From NCBI RefSeq assembly GCF_900149705.1, contig NZ_LT703001.1:1922001-1986000 (forward strand): a stretch of 64,000 bases of DNA, in the 5' to 3' direction. The position numbers and the translations under genes are program-made. This stretch comes from Sphingorhabdus sp. Alg231-15. GTDB taxonomy: Bacteria; Pseudomonadota; Alphaproteobacteria; Sphingomonadales; Sphingomonadaceae. The notes under the pieces were generated by a model. That model was not told where the DNA came from. It saw only the letters and a list, made by a program, of their open reading frames with translations, and made no database searches. The number at the start of each line of letters is the position of its first letter. Within the stretch, counting starts at the first letter, position 1. Of this stretch, positions 53,967-63,673 are shown piece by piece.

Positions 53967-55718
53967 TCAGGCGACCAATTCCTCGCTATCGAGGCGATAT
54001 AATATGTCGGCGCCGTCCATTGCTGCGGCTTTCAAACCGATGGCTTCGGGAACCAGATGGTCAAGATAATAGCGGGTCGTCACCAGTTTCGACTTCAAAA
54101 ACGGATCATTGCCATCGGCCAGCTCCACCTCGGCAATGCGCTGCTGCTTTTTCATCAACATGCCGCATGTCGCCGTCGCCAGCATGGTCATGAATGGATA
54201 GCTTCCAGCAAGCCGGTCATCGATCGAGGCGTCACCACTGGCCATCCATTTGGCGATGTCTTCAACCATCAGGGCCAGTGTCATCAGGGCCTCTTCGTCT
54301 TTCGCTTCAGCCTTGATATCAGCAATCAGCATCAACATCGCCTCACCGCCATCAAGACCAAGTTTCCGGCCAACAAGGTCCGCCGCCTGAATACCGTTGG
54401 TGCCCTCATAGATCGGCGCGATCCGGGCATCGCGGAAATGCTGGGCGGCTCCGGTTTCTTCAACAAAGCCCATGCCGCCATGGACTTGCACACCGATAGA
54501 AGCCACTTCATTGCCAATGTCCGTGCCATAGCCCTTGATCAAAGGAGTCAGGATTTCCGCTCGTGATTTCGCGCCGTCTATGCCCAAAGTCGCCCCGTCC
54601 ACATGAGCAGTGGCATAATAGAGCAGCGCGCGCGCCGCCTGTGTCAGGGCCTTACTGCGCAAGATCATCCGGCGCACATCCGGATGCTCGATAATCGCAA
54701 CCGAGTCCTTACTGCCGCTGCCGGCACGGGCCGATTGAACACGGTCATGTGCATATTGGATAGCTTGCTGGGTGGCCCGTTCGGCAATCTGCACACCTTG
54801 CGAGCCAACATTGATGCGCGCATTGTTCATCATCGTGAACATGGCTTTCATTCCGCCAAATTCACCGCCAATCATCTCGCCGATACACTCGTCATTCTCG
54901 CCATAAGCCATGACACAGGTAGGCGACGCGTGAATGCCCAGCTTGTGCTCGATTGATACACAGGTCACATCATTGGGCGCTGCGCTGTTACCCTCTGCAT
55001 CCAGATGGAATTTCGGAACGATGAACAAAGAGATGCCGCGCGTTCCTTCCGGTGCGCCGGGCGTACGGGCCAACACCAAATGCACAATATTGTCGGTCAG
55101 GTCATGCTCGCCAAAGGTGATGTAAATCTTCTGGCCCTTGATCTTGTACTTCCCGGCATGCTCGCCCTCGGTGATCGGCTCTGCAGTGGATCGCAATGCG
55201 CCGACATCGGAGCCCGCCTGCGGTTCGGTCAGGTTCATCGTTCCGGTCCATTCGCCGGAGATCATTTTTTCGAGATAAGTGGTTTTCTGCTCATCGCTGC
55301 CATGCGCATGAATTGCCTCAACCGCACCAAAGCTCAGCATCGGGCAAAGCGTGAAGGCGAAATTGGCCGCGCCGCAAGTCTCAAGGATAAGAGCTGACAG
55401 AGAATAAGGCAGACCTTGCCCTCCAAATTCTTCTGGACCATCAATTGATGCCCAGCCGCCCTCGACAAACTGGCCATAAGCTTCTTTAAAGCCGGCCGGC
55501 ATGGTTACACTGCCATTATTCCATTTCGCTCCCACCGTATCACCGGTGCGGTTAATCGGTGCAAATTCACCCACTGCGAACTGCCCAATACCCTCAACAA
55601 TCGCTTCAACCATGTCTTCACTGGCACCGGCGAAGCGTTCGTGCTGGGCGAGCGCACCGACGTCGGCAATATGTTTCAGGATGAAATTCTGTTCTCTGCT
55701 GGGCGCTGTAAAGCTCAT
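53967..55718 (-). CDS. acyl-CoA dehydrogenase with extended C-terminal domain
   Basis: FAD-dependent acyl-CoA dehydrogenase of 583 aa, about 200 residues longer than typical short/medium-chain enzymes. It matches the AcdC/DmdC-like subgroup: WASIDGPEEFGGQGLPYSL, MNLTEPQAGSDVGALRSTAEP (substrate/FAD loop), EGTRGISLFIVPKF, HVHGGMGFVEETGAAQHFRDARIAPIYEGTNGIQAADLVGRKL (FAD-binding, catalytic region). The C-terminal tail of about 110 residues is the family's added helical domain. In this group some act on long-chain or methylthio-propionyl CoA esters. It forms a two-gene operon with the DUF815 ATPase gene. Confidence 0.95.
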   Translation of the reverse strand: MSFTAPSREQNFILKHIADVGALAQHERFAGASEDMVEAIVEGIGQFAVGEFAPINRTGDTVGAKWNNGSVTMPAGFKEAYGQFVEGGWASIDGPEEFGGQGLPYSLSALILETCGAANFAFTLCPMLSFGAVEAIHAHGSDEQKTTYLEKMISGEWTGTMNLTEPQAGSDVGALRSTAEPITEGEHAGKYKIKGQKIYITFGEHDLTDNIVHLVLARTPGAPEGTRGISLFIVPKFHLDAEGNSAAPNDVTCVSIEHKLGIHASPTCVMAYGENDECIGEMIGGEFGGMKAMFTMMNNARINVGSQGVQIAERATQQAIQYAHDRVQSARAGSGSKDSVAIIEHPDVRRMILRSKALTQAARALLYYATAHVDGATLGIDGAKSRAEILTPLIKGYGTDIGNEVASIGVQVHGGMGFVEETGAAQHFRDARIAPIYEGTNGIQAADLVGRKLGLDGGEAMLMLIADIKAEAKDEEALMTLALMVEDIAKWMASGDASIDDRLAGSYPFMTMLATATCGMLMKKQQRIAEVELADGNDPFLKSKLVTTRYYLDHLVPEAIGLKAAAMDGADILYRLDSEELVA

Positions 55719-55770
55719 CTAATTGGTATCCGCTATTGCTTGAAATCTCGCTGGGCTATAGCGCCCTATC

Positions 55771-56730
55771 ATGTCCGGCTCAAATGATCATATTGACGAT
55801 AATGCACGACGTTACGGCAAGCAGGCGATATTGGCCGCAGCTGAACGGCTGCAGTCCGGCGGGCTGGTCGCTGTGCCGACCGAAACTGTCTATGGTCTGG
55901 CTGCCGATTCGACCAATGCCAGCGCAATAGCGGAGATTTACCGGACCAAAGGACGGCCCGATTTCAACCCATTGATCGTCCATGTGCCGAGCATCCAAGC
56001 CGCGGGGAAATTGGGCTTGCTCAACGATCTCGCAGACAGGTTGGCCAAGGAATTCTGGCCCGGGCCGTTAACATTAGTTGTACCCAAAACAGCTGACTGC
56101 CCCGTCACGCCCGCAGTGACGGCTGGCCTCGAAACCATCGCCTTGCGCTGTCCGGCACATCACTTGATGCAAAAGTTGCTCGCAACGACAGGGCTTTTTC
56201 TGGCGGCACCATCGGCCAATAAAAGCGGCGGCATCAGCCCGACAAAGCCTCAACATGTCGAACATAGTTTAGGCAATGCTGTACCGATGATTTTGGACGG
56301 TGGAGCTTGTGAAAGTGGAATCGAATCCACCATTGTCGCGATCAGAGGCGACGATTATCAGATTTTGCGTCCCGGTCCGATAACGACAGAACAACTGGAG
56401 AAAAGTACCGGAAAACGGGCGATTGATAAACAGGGCGAAACGATTGAAGCACCGGGACAGCTTGCCAGCCACTATGCTCCCACTAAGCCTGTGCGCCTTA
56501 ATGCAACGCAGCCAGAACCGGATGACTATCATATCGGTTTTGGGGACATAGGGGGCAATATCAACCTGTCTGTCAGCGGTGACTTGGCCGAAGCCGCAAG
56601 CATTCTATTTGCTGCCCTGCATATCGCTGATTCCAGCGATATGCCGCACATTGCGATCGCCCCCATCCCAAAAACCGGCATTGGGGTAGCCATCAATGAC
56701 CGATTGCAACGCGCAGCCCAAAAAGCCTGA
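55771..56730 (+). CDS. threonylcarbamoyl-AMP synthase, Sua5 type
   Basis: Two-domain Sua5/YrdC enzyme, 319 aa, forming threonylcarbamoyl-AMP for t6A37 tRNA modification. The YrdC domain (about 15-200) holds GLVAVPTETVYGLAADSTN, KGRPDFNPLIVHV, FWPGPLTLVV and APSANKSGGISPT. The C-terminal Sua5 domain (about 225-319) has GQLASHYAPTKPVRL and ends in AINDRLQRAAQKA. It is named tsaC or tsaC2 in other genomes. The Shine-Dalgarno is poor; TATAGC 8 nt before the ATG suggests a leaderless transcript. Confidence 0.95.
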   Translation: MSGSNDHIDDNARRYGKQAILAAAERLQSGGLVAVPTETVYGLAADSTNASAIAEIYRTKGRPDFNPLIVHVPSIQAAGKLGLLNDLADRLAKEFWPGPLTLVVPKTADCPVTPAVTAGLETIALRCPAHHLMQKLLATTGLFLAAPSANKSGGISPTKPQHVEHSLGNAVPMILDGGACESGIESTIVAIRGDDYQILRPGPITTEQLEKSTGKRAIDKQGETIEAPGQLASHYAPTKPVRLNATQPEPDDYHIGFGDIGGNINLSVSGDLAEAASILFAALHIADSSDMPHIAIAPIPKTGIGVAINDRLQRAAQKA

Positions 56731-56820
56731 CCTTTTACATAGGTTTACCGCCCGAAATTAGACGAAATCACAGAATTGCGCTAAATAACCACTGCGCAGC
56801 TCAATAGAGGCTGTGAACAT

Positions 56821-56839
56821 TTCTTGGGGAGGTCAAGAA
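56821..56839 (+). promoter_or_regulatory. hairpin with Shine-Dalgarno in its loop, aquaporin gene
   Basis: TTCTTG (56821-56826) pairs with CAAGAA (56834-56839); the 7-nt loop is GGGAGGT, the Shine-Dalgarno of the ATG at 56841. Only 6 base pairs, so it would be weak, but the layout is like that before the RcnB-like gene. Confidence 0.35.
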
Positions 56840-56840
56840 T

Positions 56841-57563
56841 ATGACGGCAGTACAAAAATCACTGGCAGAGTTTCTCGGTACATTTTGGCTTGTTTTTGGC
56901 GGGTGCGGCAGTGCAGTTATCGCAGCTGCGTTTCCCGATGTCGGTATCGGCCTGTTGGGTGTCTCGTTGGCCTTTGGTCTAACCGTAGTCACCATGGCCT
57001 ATGCGATCGGACATATTAGCGGATGCCACCTGAATCCGGCTGTTACTATAGGCCTATGGGCCGGCGGTCGCTTTCCAGCACAAGAAATCCCGGTTTATAT
57101 TATTGCGCAGCTTGTAGGAGCTGTGGCGGCAGCTGCGGCGCTTTATTTAATCGCGACTGGCAATGCCGACTATGATGTCGCGGTCAATGGCTTGGCGGCC
57201 AACGGTGTCGGCGAAAAATCACCCGGCGGATATGCAATGGGAGCCGGTATTGCGATTGAGATATTGCTGACCTTCTTTTTCCTTATGATCATATTGGGCG
57301 CAACGGATGGCCGGGCACCAGCAGGCTTTGCACCATTGGCCATTGGCCTGGGTCTAACATTGATCCATCTCATCAGTATTCCAGTAACCAACACGTCCGT
57401 TAATCCGGCGCGAAGCACTGGTCCCGCACTGATCGAAGGCGGTATCGCTTTGTCTCAGCTTTGGATATTCTGGGTCGCGCCCATCATCGGTGCGGTGTTG
57501 GCTGGCATTACGTATAAATTTGTTGGCGGTGACGGCCAGAATGTTGGTGGCACGAAAGACTAA
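56841..57563 (+). CDS. aqpZ: aquaporin Z
   Basis: Water channel of the MIP family, 240 aa with six transmembrane helices. The two NPA boxes are [13 protein letters not shown] and [15 protein letters not shown]; the selectivity-filter residues fit a water channel (His after the second helix region [19 protein letters not shown]). The [19 protein letters not shown] opening is the standard AqpZ start. GGGGAGG lies just upstream in a small hairpin, and a good intrinsic terminator follows. Monocistronic. Confidence 0.95.
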   Translation: MTAVQKSLAEFLGTFWLVFGGCGSAVIAAAFPDVGIGLLGVSLAFGLTVVTMAYAIGHISGCHLNPAVTIGLWAGGRFPAQEIPVYIIAQLVGAVAAAAALYLIATGNADYDVAVNGLAANGVGEKSPGGYAMGAGIAIEILLTFFFLMIILGATDGRAPAGFAPLAIGLGLTLIHLISIPVTNTSVNPARSTGPALIEGGIALSQLWIFWVAPIIGAVLAGITYKFVGGDGQNVGGTKD

Positions 57564-57592
57564 TATTCTCATCAACATATAATGAAAAAGCC

Positions 57593-57626
57593 AAAGGGCC
57601 GGTCTGATGTTCCGGCCCTTTTCGTT
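57593..57626 (+). terminator. intrinsic terminator of the aquaporin gene
   Basis: AAAGGGCCGG (57593-57602) pairs perfectly with CCGGCCCTTT (57612-57621) around a 9-nt loop, followed by TTTCGTT. It lies 30 bp after the aquaporin stop. The A-run on the left arm makes it partly usable in the other direction. Confidence 0.85.
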
Positions 57627-57704
57627 GCAAATCGCAATTTTCTGTTTGTCAGGGCCGTTTCGCGACTTATGAAGGAGCGTCGGGAGGGGACAAGATAGGT
57701 ATAT

Positions 57705-58772
57705 ATGGCGGGGCGTAGTCAAAAATATTTGTGTCAAAAGTCGCTGGCCCTGATGGCAACGGCCTTGCTGTTCGGTTGCAGTGGAACCGAGGCAGAGGAA
57801 CAACCGAAAGACCGAGACCCCATCCCCGCAGCGACGATCACTGTCCAGGCTGCTAGCCAGAATGAAACCATCACCGCCGCAGGTACGGTACGTCTTCGCA
57901 GGGAGACAGAATTAGGGTTTACGACATCCGGACAAGTTGCATCGGTACGCTATGAAGAAGGCGACCGAGTAAAACGCGGTGCCACGCTGGCAGCGCTGGA
58001 TAACAGCACCGTATCCGCCGACCTGGAATCCGCACAGGCAGAGCTGGACCGGACAGAAGCGGATTTTCAAAGGATCAAATCTCTCTTCGCCGATGGCTGG
58101 GTCACCAAAGCGCGCCTGGAGCAAGCCGAAGCCGCGATGCGGGCGGCCAAGGCGCGTGTCAACGCGAGCAGTTTTGCTAGTAGAACGTCCCATATTCATG
58201 CACCGAGCAATGGCATCATCCTCAGCAGAAATATCGATGCTGGGCAGATTGTGAACGCCGGTACAACCGTTCTGGTCCTCGGTGAAACAGACAAAGGCTT
58301 TGTCTTGAAAGTCCCGTTGACCGATGCGGACGCATCCCGTGTTCGGGTGGGCATGCGCGCCAATGTCGCGATATCTGCGGTTTCAGACAAGCCCATCGAG
58401 GCTGTGGTTAGCGAAAAGGACGGTCGGGCAGACGAACAGACCGGAACCTTCGAGATCAGCTTTCTGCTACCTGCCAATGAGCGGCTGCGCTCCGGTCAGT
58501 TGGGAACCGTTGATATTGAAGTGTCGCGCGATAGTGATGGATCTGTCGCCGTTCCGGCAACTGCAATATTTGGAGTCCGCTCGGGTGAAGGTCTTGTCTA
58601 TATTGTCGACGAGAAGAAACGAGTCAAAGCGCGCAATGTGGCCATCGGAAAATTGACCGACAACAATCTGGAAATAACCTCAGGATTGGCAGAAGGTGAT
58701 GTTGTGGTTGCGCGCGGTGTCGAAAAATTGCGCGATGGCAACGTCATCAAGCCGATCAGAACGAAAAAATGA
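57705..58772 (+). CDS. RND efflux adaptor lipoprotein
   Basis: Periplasmic adaptor of a second RND system, 355 aa, with lipobox LLFGCSG (Cys near residue 25). Biotinyl-lipoyl halves are GFTTSGQVASVRYEEGDRVKRGATLAALDN and IHAPSNGIILSRNIDAGQIVNAGTTVLVLG, with a short coiled-coil arm (about 100-150) between them and a beta-barrel domain after. It ends 35 bp before the pump gene. No outer-membrane channel gene is in this operon, so it may use the TolC-like protein of another system. Confidence 0.93.
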   Translation: MAGRSQKYLCQKSLALMATALLFGCSGTEAEEQPKDRDPIPAATITVQAASQNETITAAGTVRLRRETELGFTTSGQVASVRYEEGDRVKRGATLAALDNSTVSADLESAQAELDRTEADFQRIKSLFADGWVTKARLEQAEAAMRAAKARVNASSFASRTSHIHAPSNGIILSRNIDAGQIVNAGTTVLVLGETDKGFVLKVPLTDADASRVRVGMRANVAISAVSDKPIEAVVSEKDGRADEQTGTFEISFLLPANERLRSGQLGTVDIEVSRDSDGSVAVPATAIFGVRSGEGLVYIVDEKKRVKARNVAIGKLTDNNLEITSGLAEGDVVVARGVEKLRDGNVIKPIRTKK

Positions 58773-58807
58773 ATTGGACCCGATATCCTTTGGTGAGAAT
58801 TCCATAG

Positions 58808-61800
58808 ATGCTCGCTAAATTCGTCATAGAGCGTTGGCAGCTGTCCCTTATCCTGTTCTCGCTGCTCGTAGTTTTGGGCATCAGCGCCCTGTCGAATATT
58901 ACGAGGGCCGTTGATCCCCATTTTCCCATTCCGGTTGTCAGCATCATCGCGATCCTACCCGGTGCGGATGCACAGGATATGGAAGAGACCGTCGCCAAGC
59001 CGATCGAGGAGGCTGTGCAAAGCCTGGATGATATAAAGGAAGTCCGCTCCAACAGCACCGATGGTGGCAGCACAATCACAGTCGAATTTACCGATTGGAC
59101 GGGGGATGTAGAGGGCTATTTTGACGATGTTGTCCGGGAAGTTAATGCCATTCGTGAGACATTGCCCCAAAATCTCCAACGTCTGGAATTTCGAAAGGTT
59201 CGCACCACCGAAGCTGCAGTGTTGCAACTCGCACTGGTCAGTGAAACCGCATCTTGGCGAAGGCTGGACAAATATGCCGACGATCTCGTTGATAATCTAA
59301 CCCGCTATCCCGGCGTCCGCGAAGCGAGGATATTTGGTCTGCCGCAACCAGAAATCAGCGTCGAGATTGATTCAGCGCGCTTGTCAGAGCTGCAAGTCCC
59401 TGCGAGCGCGGTTGCCGATGCTTTGAAACAAGGCGGGATAGAGCTTCCCGGTGGAGCCGTGCAAAGTGGTAATCGACGACTCAATGTCAAAGCGGGTGGC
59501 GCTTTTCGCAGCCTGGAAACCATTCGAAATTTGCCGCTCCGCGCAGCGGAAGGCGCATTGCTGACCGTTCAGGATGTAGCAACCGTCAAATGGGGCGCGG
59601 CGGAGCAAATTTACCGCACACGGCATAATGGCAAACGGGCAGTAATTGTAACCGCAACCCAAAAGGACGGCGTTGATGTAACCCGGCTGAGGAAAGAATT
59701 AGACACAGAACTGACCTATCAGCGGGCTACCTTGCCTCCGGATATTAAGCTGGCACTACAATTTGATCAGAGCCGCGACGTCACGCGCCGGTTGAATGAA
59801 TTGACACGCGATTTTGCAATTGCCGTCGGGTTGGTGATTTTTACCTTATTACCGCTTGGTCGGCGCGCATCGGCAATGGTGATGATTTCGATTCCATTGT
59901 CATTGGCATCAGGTCTGCTCGTTCTCTATGCAATGGGTTATAATCTTAGCCAGCTTTCCATCGCCGGTTTCATTGTCTCATTGGGCCTGTTGGTCGATGA
60001 CTCTATTGTCGTTACAGAGAATATCGCACGCCATTTGCGGATGGGAAAAACGCGAACGCAGGCAGCCATCGAAGCCACTTTGGAGATCCGCGGCGCTGTT
60101 ATCGGATCCACTTTCGTTCTTATCTTCGCTTTTGCGCCGCTTCTCTTCCTGCCAGGTGGAGCCGGCTCGTATACCCGTTCTTTTTATCTCGCGATTATGA
60201 TGACCGTCGCGGCATCGCTGGTCATTTCACTATCCTTAATCCCGTTTCTGGCTAGCCGAATGTTACGCCGGGACGAAAATCCAGAGGGCAATGCCCTTTT
60301 GCGTTGGTTGAACGACAGAATCCAAACCTTCTACAGCCCGCTCTTGCATATCGCTTTGGGTGCGCCGCGGCGGACTGTGTTTCTTGCCATGATGCTATGC
60401 ATATCGGCCTTTGCACTTGTCCCCTTAATGGGTTTCTCGCTTTTCCCAAATTCGGATTCCCCTTATTTCCGGGTTTCGGTGGAAACCGAACAGGGCAGCA
60501 GCTTGAATCAAACTGATCAGGTTGTCAGTCAGGTCGCAAAAATCATGGAGGCTGAACCATCGATCAAAGTCCGGGCCGAGAATATCGGTGCCGGAAACCC
60601 GCAGGTCTTTTACAATATTTTTGTCAGTGCCGAACGCACCAACTATGGTGAAGTGCTGGCGGTGCTCGATGAATGGGATGCAGATGACGGGCCGGAATTG
60701 ATCGAACGCTTGCGAACAAAATTTGATGCTATCGCGGGCGCCCGCATAAAATTGGAACCCTTTCAAAATGGCCCGCCGATTGAAGCGCCAGTGGCCATTG
60801 AGATATCGGGGCCACAGCTGGATGTCTTGAAAGACCTGGCCGGGCAGGTTGAGGATATCTTGCGCGACACAAGCGGCGCGAGAGACATTGATAACCCGAT
60901 CAGGACAGATAAAATCGATCTTGATATCGGATTGGACGAGAGAAAGGCGGCACTGCTTAATATCCCGCCAGGCGAGGCACGCAGGGCTATTCAATTGGCG
61001 ATAAGCGGCGAACGCGCAGCGACTTTTCGAGATGAAGAAGGCGATAATTATCCGGTAACGGTTCGCTTGCCGTTAAATGGAACGCAACCAGTTTCTGTCT
61101 TGGATGATATTTACCTAGCCACACGCGGCGGTGATCCAGTCGCATTGTCCCAAGTCACCAATCCAAAGCTGACCAACGTGCCTCCGCAAATCCAACGCCG
61201 CCAGTTGGAGCGATCCGTTACGGTTACAGCGCAGCTCGAATATAATGAAGTAGCATCCATCGTAACCAATGATGCAGTAAAGGAAATTCAAAAAATTGAT
61301 TTTCCAGAGGGCTATTCTTTCTCCGTTGGCGGGGAAAGCGAGTCTATTGGTGACACATTCGGCGATCTGGGACCGATTGTCTTCACAGCCATTCTTTTCA
61401 TTATGGCGATTCTGGTTGCTGAATTTGGTCGCTTCAGAGAGACAGTCGTGGTTGCAGGTGTTATTCCGTTGGGCACATTTGGCGGATTAATTGCCCAATA
61501 TCTGACTGGCGATGCGCTTAGTTTCATGGGTGTAATCGGCTTTATTGCTTTGATTGGCATAGAGATAAAAAACTCCATTCTGCTCGTCGACTTTACCGCC
61601 CAGTTGCGCGAACGAGGGATGCCTTTGCGGGAAGCTATTGAAAAAGCCGGTGAGGTCCGGTTTTTGCCAGTCTTATTGACATCCGTTACCGCAATTGGTG
61701 GTTTATTGCCTTTGGCCTTGCTGGGCGGAACACTTTACGCACCGGTTGCGATCATTATTATCGGCGGCTTGATAAGCTCGACCTTGCTTTCCCGCGTTGT

Positions 61801-61891
61801 GACCCCAGCTATGTATTTGCTTATCGCGCGGCGTGATGAGGAAAAGAAAAATGGTGGCACCCCTGCTCCCGACCAAGTAGCGCCCGCCTAA
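58808..61891 (+). CDS. RND efflux transporter permease, second system
   Basis: RND pump of 1027 aa. TM1 is LSLILFSLLVVLGISALSNITR; the proton-relay helix has FIVSLGLLVDDSIVVTENIARH; the C-terminal half contains FMGVIGFIALIGIEIKNSILLVDFT and TSVTAIGGLLPLALLGG. Compared with the first pump, the sequence is clearly different, closer to the VexF/MdtB-like multidrug subgroup. It works with the adaptor encoded 35 bp upstream. The msrA gene follows at 15 bp, so an oxidative-stress protein may share the transcript. Confidence 0.95.
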   Translation: MLAKFVIERWQLSLILFSLLVVLGISALSNITRAVDPHFPIPVVSIIAILPGADAQDMEETVAKPIEEAVQSLDDIKEVRSNSTDGGSTITVEFTDWTGDVEGYFDDVVREVNAIRETLPQNLQRLEFRKVRTTEAAVLQLALVSETASWRRLDKYADDLVDNLTRYPGVREARIFGLPQPEISVEIDSARLSELQVPASAVADALKQGGIELPGGAVQSGNRRLNVKAGGAFRSLETIRNLPLRAAEGALLTVQDVATVKWGAAEQIYRTRHNGKRAVIVTATQKDGVDVTRLRKELDTELTYQRATLPPDIKLALQFDQSRDVTRRLNELTRDFAIAVGLVIFTLLPLGRRASAMVMISIPLSLASGLLVLYAMGYNLSQLSIAGFIVSLGLLVDDSIVVTENIARHLRMGKTRTQAAIEATLEIRGAVIGSTFVLIFAFAPLLFLPGGAGSYTRSFYLAIMMTVAASLVISLSLIPFLASRMLRRDENPEGNALLRWLNDRIQTFYSPLLHIALGAPRRTVFLAMMLCISAFALVPLMGFSLFPNSDSPYFRVSVETEQGSSLNQTDQVVSQVAKIMEAEPSIKVRAENIGAGNPQVFYNIFVSAERTNYGEVLAVLDEWDADDGPELIERLRTKFDAIAGARIKLEPFQNGPPIEAPVAIEISGPQLDVLKDLAGQVEDILRDTSGARDIDNPIRTDKIDLDIGLDERKAALLNIPPGEARRAIQLAISGERAATFRDEEGDNYPVTVRLPLNGTQPVSVLDDIYLATRGGDPVALSQVTNPKLTNVPPQIQRRQLERSVTVTAQLEYNEVASIVTNDAVKEIQKIDFPEGYSFSVGGESESIGDTFGDLGPIVFTAILFIMAILVAEFGRFRETVVVAGVIPLGTFGGLIAQYLTGDALSFMGVIGFIALIGIEIKNSILLVDFTAQLRERGMPLREAIEKAGEVRFLPVLLTSVTAIGGLLPLALLGGTLYAPVAIIIIGGLISSTLLSRVVTPAMYLLIARRDEEKKNGGTPAPDQVAPA

Positions 61892-61906
61892 AAGGAGTTT
61901 GTGACA

Positions 61907-62434
61907 ATGCAGGAAGCGATTTTTGCCGGCGGCTGTTTCTGGTGCACAGAAGCGGTGTTCAATGACATTGCTGGTGTGCACAGCGTCGAAAGCGGCTATA
62001 TTGGCGGGGAGAATGCCAATCCCACTTATCGGCAGGTCTGTTCCGGCACGACCGGTCATGCAGAAGGAATCAAAATCGGATTTGATCCTGAAGAGGTGAG
62101 CTATGACGACCTGCTCGATATTTTCTTTGCGACCCATGATCCGACCCAGCTGAACCGGCAGGGCAATGACATCGGAACGCAGTATAGATCGGCTATCTTC
62201 CCTTTGGATGATGATCAGCGCGCTGCGGCTGTCGCGGGCATAGAACGGGCGGGCGCAGAGCGTTCGGAACCCGTTGTAACCACGATAGAAGGGCCGGCAA
62301 CCTGGTATGTGGCAGAGGATTATCATCAGCAATATTGGGCGGACGAAGGACGCGGTAATCCTTATTGCGTGGCGACTATCCCTCCGAAATTGCAGAAGTT
62401 ACGAACCAGTTTTGCGGACAAATTGAAGGATTAA
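61907..62434 (+). CDS. msrA: peptide-methionine (S)-S-oxide reductase
   Basis: Repairs oxidised methionine (S epimer), using thioredoxin. The catalytic motif is GGCFWCTEAVF near the N-terminus (reactive C12 in GCFW), with YIGGENANPTYRQVCSGTTGHAEGIKI and the C-terminal DYHQQYWAD block. 175 aa from the ATG at 61907, which has AGGAG 9 nt upstream; the earlier GTG (61901) is too close to it. No resolving cysteines beyond those visible were traced. Co-directional with the pump gene. Confidence 0.95.
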   Translation: MQEAIFAGGCFWCTEAVFNDIAGVHSVESGYIGGENANPTYRQVCSGTTGHAEGIKIGFDPEEVSYDDLLDIFFATHDPTQLNRQGNDIGTQYRSAIFPLDDDQRAAAVAGIERAGAERSEPVVTTIEGPATWYVAEDYHQQYWADEGRGNPYCVATIPPKLQKLRTSFADKLKD

Positions 62435-62444
62435 AGCCATTTCC

Positions 62445-63314
62445 ATGAAACCGATCAAAAAAGCTGTTTTCCCTGTCGCCGGCATGGGTACGCGCTTCCT
62501 GCCTGCGACCAAGGTCATGCCGAAGGAACTCTTCCCGATCGTTGACCGTCCGCTGCTGCAATATGCAGTAGATGAAGCGCTGGAAGCCGGGATCGAGCAG
62601 ATGATCTTCGTCAATGGGCGCGGCAAGGGAATGATCGAAGATCATTTTGATCTCGCCTATGAGCTGGAACGCACTATGGACGACCGAGGCAAGAATGGCT
62701 CAGTGCTCAATGGAACGCGCCTGACACCCGGCAACAGCGTCTTTGTCCGACAACAGGAACCGCTCGGGCTGGGTCACGCAATTTGGTGCGCGCGCGATAT
62801 TATCGGAGACGAGCCGTTTGCTATCTTCCTGCCTGATGAATTCATGGTTGGTAGCCCTGGTTGCATGAAGCAGATGGTCGATGCTTATGACAAGCTGGGC
62901 GGCAATATCGTCTGTGCTCTGGAAATCCCAATTGAGGATACTCCCTCCTATGGGGTGATTGATCCCGGCTATCGCGATGGTCCGATCACCGAAGTCAAAG
63001 GCCTAGTCGAGAAACCAGCCGCAGGCACGGCGCCATCCAATTTGATCCTGCCGGGCCGCTATATCTTGCAGCCCGAAGTGATGCGGATATTGGAAACACA
63101 GGAAGCGGGCGCCGGAGGCGAAATCCAGCTGACCGATGCCATGGCGCAAATGATCGGCAAACAGCCCTTTCACGGCATGACCTTTGATGGCGCCCGGTAT
63201 GATTGCGGATCGAAGGCCGGCTATGTTGAAGCCAATCTGGCACTGGCGTTGGCGCATCCGGAAATTGGCGATGACATCCGCATTGTCGCCGAAAAATTGC
63301 TGGCAAAGTCATAA
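62445..63314 (+). CDS. galU: UTP-glucose-1-phosphate uridylyltransferase
   Basis: Nucleotidyltransferase of 289 aa that makes UDP-glucose for exopolysaccharide and glycan synthesis. Motifs: AVFPVAGMGTRFLPATKVMPKELFPIVDRPLLQYAVDEA (nucleotide loop and substrate lysine), QQEPLGLGHAIWCARDIIG, ILPGRYILQPEV and the C-terminal DCGSKAGYVEANLALAL. Length is normal. It starts 10 bp after msrA, so co-transcription is likely. Confidence 0.97.
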   Translation: MKPIKKAVFPVAGMGTRFLPATKVMPKELFPIVDRPLLQYAVDEALEAGIEQMIFVNGRGKGMIEDHFDLAYELERTMDDRGKNGSVLNGTRLTPGNSVFVRQQEPLGLGHAIWCARDIIGDEPFAIFLPDEFMVGSPGCMKQMVDAYDKLGGNIVCALEIPIEDTPSYGVIDPGYRDGPITEVKGLVEKPAAGTAPSNLILPGRYILQPEVMRILETQEAGAGGEIQLTDAMAQMIGKQPFHGMTFDGARYDCGSKAGYVEANLALALAHPEIGDDIRIVAEKLLAKS

Positions 63315-63390
63315 GCTTGTAAAGTCTGGCCCCATTGTTCAGCCGGTCTTCATTCAGCAGAGCGCAAGGGGTCGACCGAGGAGATCATCC

Positions 63391-63660
63391 ATGCGCCTAT
63401 CATCGATATTCATATCATCGCTTGCCCTCACCATGCTGAGCGGCTGCGTCGCCAGCAAAATCGTTACGGCTCCGTTCAAGGCCGCAGGCACGGTTGTCGA
63501 AACTGCAGTGGATGCCTCTACCCAGACCGAGTCTGAGAGGGAGGAAGATCTTGGTCGCAAGGTGCTCGCAGAACGCAAGCGGGAACGGGATGCCTGCCTT
63601 GACCAAGCGGAGACCAAGGAAGAGCGTAAAGAATGCAAGCGCGCCTATAAAGACGATTAA
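63391..63660 (+). CDS. small hypothetical lipoprotein
   Basis: An 89-aa predicted lipoprotein with lipobox TMLSGCVAS (Cys near residue 19) and a highly charged C-terminal half (SEREEDLGRKVLAERKRERDACLDQAETKEERKECKRAYKDD) that is probably helical; two cysteines there could pair. The start at 63391 has GAGGAG 7 nt upstream. Such short charged lipoproteins are common in sphingomonads, with unknown roles. Not homologous to any named family I recognise. Confidence 0.8.
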   Translation: MRLSSIFISSLALTMLSGCVASKIVTAPFKAAGTVVETAVDASTQTESEREEDLGRKVLAERKRERDACLDQAETKEERKECKRAYKDD

Positions 63661-63673
63661 ACCGGACCAGCGG

